Program-made: the position numbers and the translations under genes
Shown: positions 43,315 through 44,008 of the stretch, piece after piece
Layout of the letters: each line of letters begins with the position of its first letter
Position numbering within the stretch: the stretch's first letter is position 1
IMG/VR virus record: IMGVR_UViG_3300038678_000061
Coordinates: 1 to 44,008 of that record
Direction: 5' to 3' (one strand)
Length of the DNA stretch: 44,008 bases
DNA from: a virus
The notes under the pieces: generated by a model
The model's input: the letters and a program-made list of their open reading frames with translations, nothing else
Told to the model about the DNA's origin: nothing
The model's database searches: none

Positions 43315-44008
43315 TGGCTGATATTTTTAACATAATAACGGGCAAGGATAAAAGAGTTGCTTTGTCATATTTGTCCGGGGAAGATGCGGAAGCTCTTGAG
43401 CTTTTGAAGATAGATGCAACGAGAGCCGAAGAACATTCTTTCAAAGCGAAAGCCACTCAACATGAAGTTGAAGACGGCGCCAATATAACAGATCATGTTA
43501 TTAAAACAGGACGCACCGTTACACTTAATGGCGTTATCTCTGATGATCCTATAAGTATAACAGCCGCAGCCGTTGGAGGCATTGCCGGAATAACAGGAAG
43601 TTTAGTGCCAGGGCTAGGCGGGGCAGTTGCTACGGGGGTCGTTGCAAAAGTGGGAAGCGAATTAATATCAAACGGCTCAAAGCCATCAAAAGATGCAATA
43701 GATATCCTTGAATATATCTATGAAGAAAATATTCCATTGATGATAACAACATCTATCAAGACTTATACAAATATGATTATGGAATCATTGAACATTCCAA
43801 GGAATTCCAGAAATGCCAATTCGCTTGAATTTAGCGCATCTTTTAGAGAGATCCGGATAATTGAAAATGAAGTAGTTGAGATTCCCCTTGCCGCTACTGA
43901 GGTCGATGGTGCGATTAAGGAAACAAAGGGCGGTAAGAAGCCGAGCGTTCCACCTGATGCACAAACGGCGGCTTCGGGATCTACGTTATTATTTAAAATC
44001 GGAGGATT
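43314..44008 (+). CDS. Dit-like baseplate protein, N-terminal part (gene split by window ends)
   Basis: The first 231 codons of a gene that continues across the join to 134. The N-terminal 75 residues match the Dit-like domain: 'DATRAEEHSFKAKATQHEVEDGANITDHVIKTGRTVTLNGVISDDP'. A hydrophobic Gly/Ala-rich loop and 'YEENIPLMITTSIKTYTNMIMESLNIPRNSRNANSLEFSASFREIRIIE' follow. It should form the ring between tube and hub. The start overlaps the tape-measure stop (TAATG). Confidence 0.85.
   Translation, partial: MADIFNIITGKDKRVALSYLSGEDAEALELLKIDATRAEEHSFKAKATQHEVEDGANITDHVIKTGRTVTLNGVISDDPISITAAAVGGIAGITGSLVPGLGGAVATGVVAKVGSELISNGSKPSKDAIDILEYIYEENIPLMITTSIKTYTNMIMESLNIPRNSRNANSLEFSASFREIRIIENEVVEIPLAATEVDGAIKETKGGKKPSVPPDAQTAASGSTLLFKIGG
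43883..44008. repeat. Terminal direct repeat, right copy
   Basis: An exact copy of bases 2-127, located inside the Dit-like gene. See the left copy for interpretation. Confidence 0.97.

Noticed and set aside
1-44008. CRISPR array, rRNA or insertion sequence
   Set aside because: No regularly spaced direct repeats, no rRNA-like segment and no transposase with terminal inverted repeats were seen.

Overview
The window reads as a complete genome of a tailed phage with a contractile tail (myovirus), about 43.9 kb. Every convincing gene lies on the + strand. Bases 2-127 are repeated exactly at 43883-44008, so the molecule is circular as assembled or terminally redundant, and one baseplate gene is split across the ends. 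The structural set (DUF1073-type portal, Mu F-type head protein, DUF2213-type protease, DUF2184-type capsid, DUF4054, DUF3383-type sheath, DUF3277-type tube, Pam3-type plug, Gp138-type spike, gp25, gpJ) is that of Bcep1/AP22/Pam3-like myoviruses. Lipoprotein and signal-peptide signals and an E. coli-type SSB tail suggest a Gram-negative host. The sequence does not identify the species. I see no integrase, DNA polymerase or canonical tRNA.

Layout: 1-9773 baseplate, fibre and receptor-binding region; 9777-10828 lysis (XhlA-like protein, M15 peptidase, lipoprotein, holin-like protein), closed by two tandem terminators; 10983-13500 early region of small genes with an XRE regulator; 13526-15336 recombination module (ERF annealing protein, YqaJ exonuclease, SSB-like protein); 15350-16017 a promoter, a tRNA-like RNA and an HNH-type gene; 16147-18912 an array of small genes separated by nine attC-like sites; 18932-24709 nuclease and replication genes; 24740-30362 regulators, a second tRNA-like RNA, both terminase genes, a third structured RNA with two T-arm-like hairpins, and small accessory genes; 30426-44008 portal, head, neck, sheath, tube, tail chaperone and tape measure, running back into the baseplate genes.

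Three things stand out. First, 16147-18912 looks like an integron gene-cassette array inside a phage. Nine sites have complementary outer boxes (TAAC/GTTA) and imperfectly paired inner boxes, often with one unpaired extra base on the right arm, and most small genes stop in or next to the left box. In several sites the loop carries a ribosome-binding site and start codon, so the reading frame runs through the putative crossover point into the next cassette. No integron integrase is encoded here.

Second, there are two tRNA-like RNAs of about 180-190 nt (15381-15572 and 25793-25972). They share a tRNA-Leu-type D-arm and a T-arm whose loop is interrupted by an extra hairpin. Their closing and inserted stems differ in sequence but keep pairing. 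Third, an RNA at 26512-26647, between the terminase genes, is closed by a 19-bp perfect helix and holds two T-arm-like hairpins, a layout reminiscent of bacterial Y RNAs. Six promoters with a TTGAC box and a 17-base spacer suggest that host sigma-70 RNA polymerase drives the genome in several rightward units.
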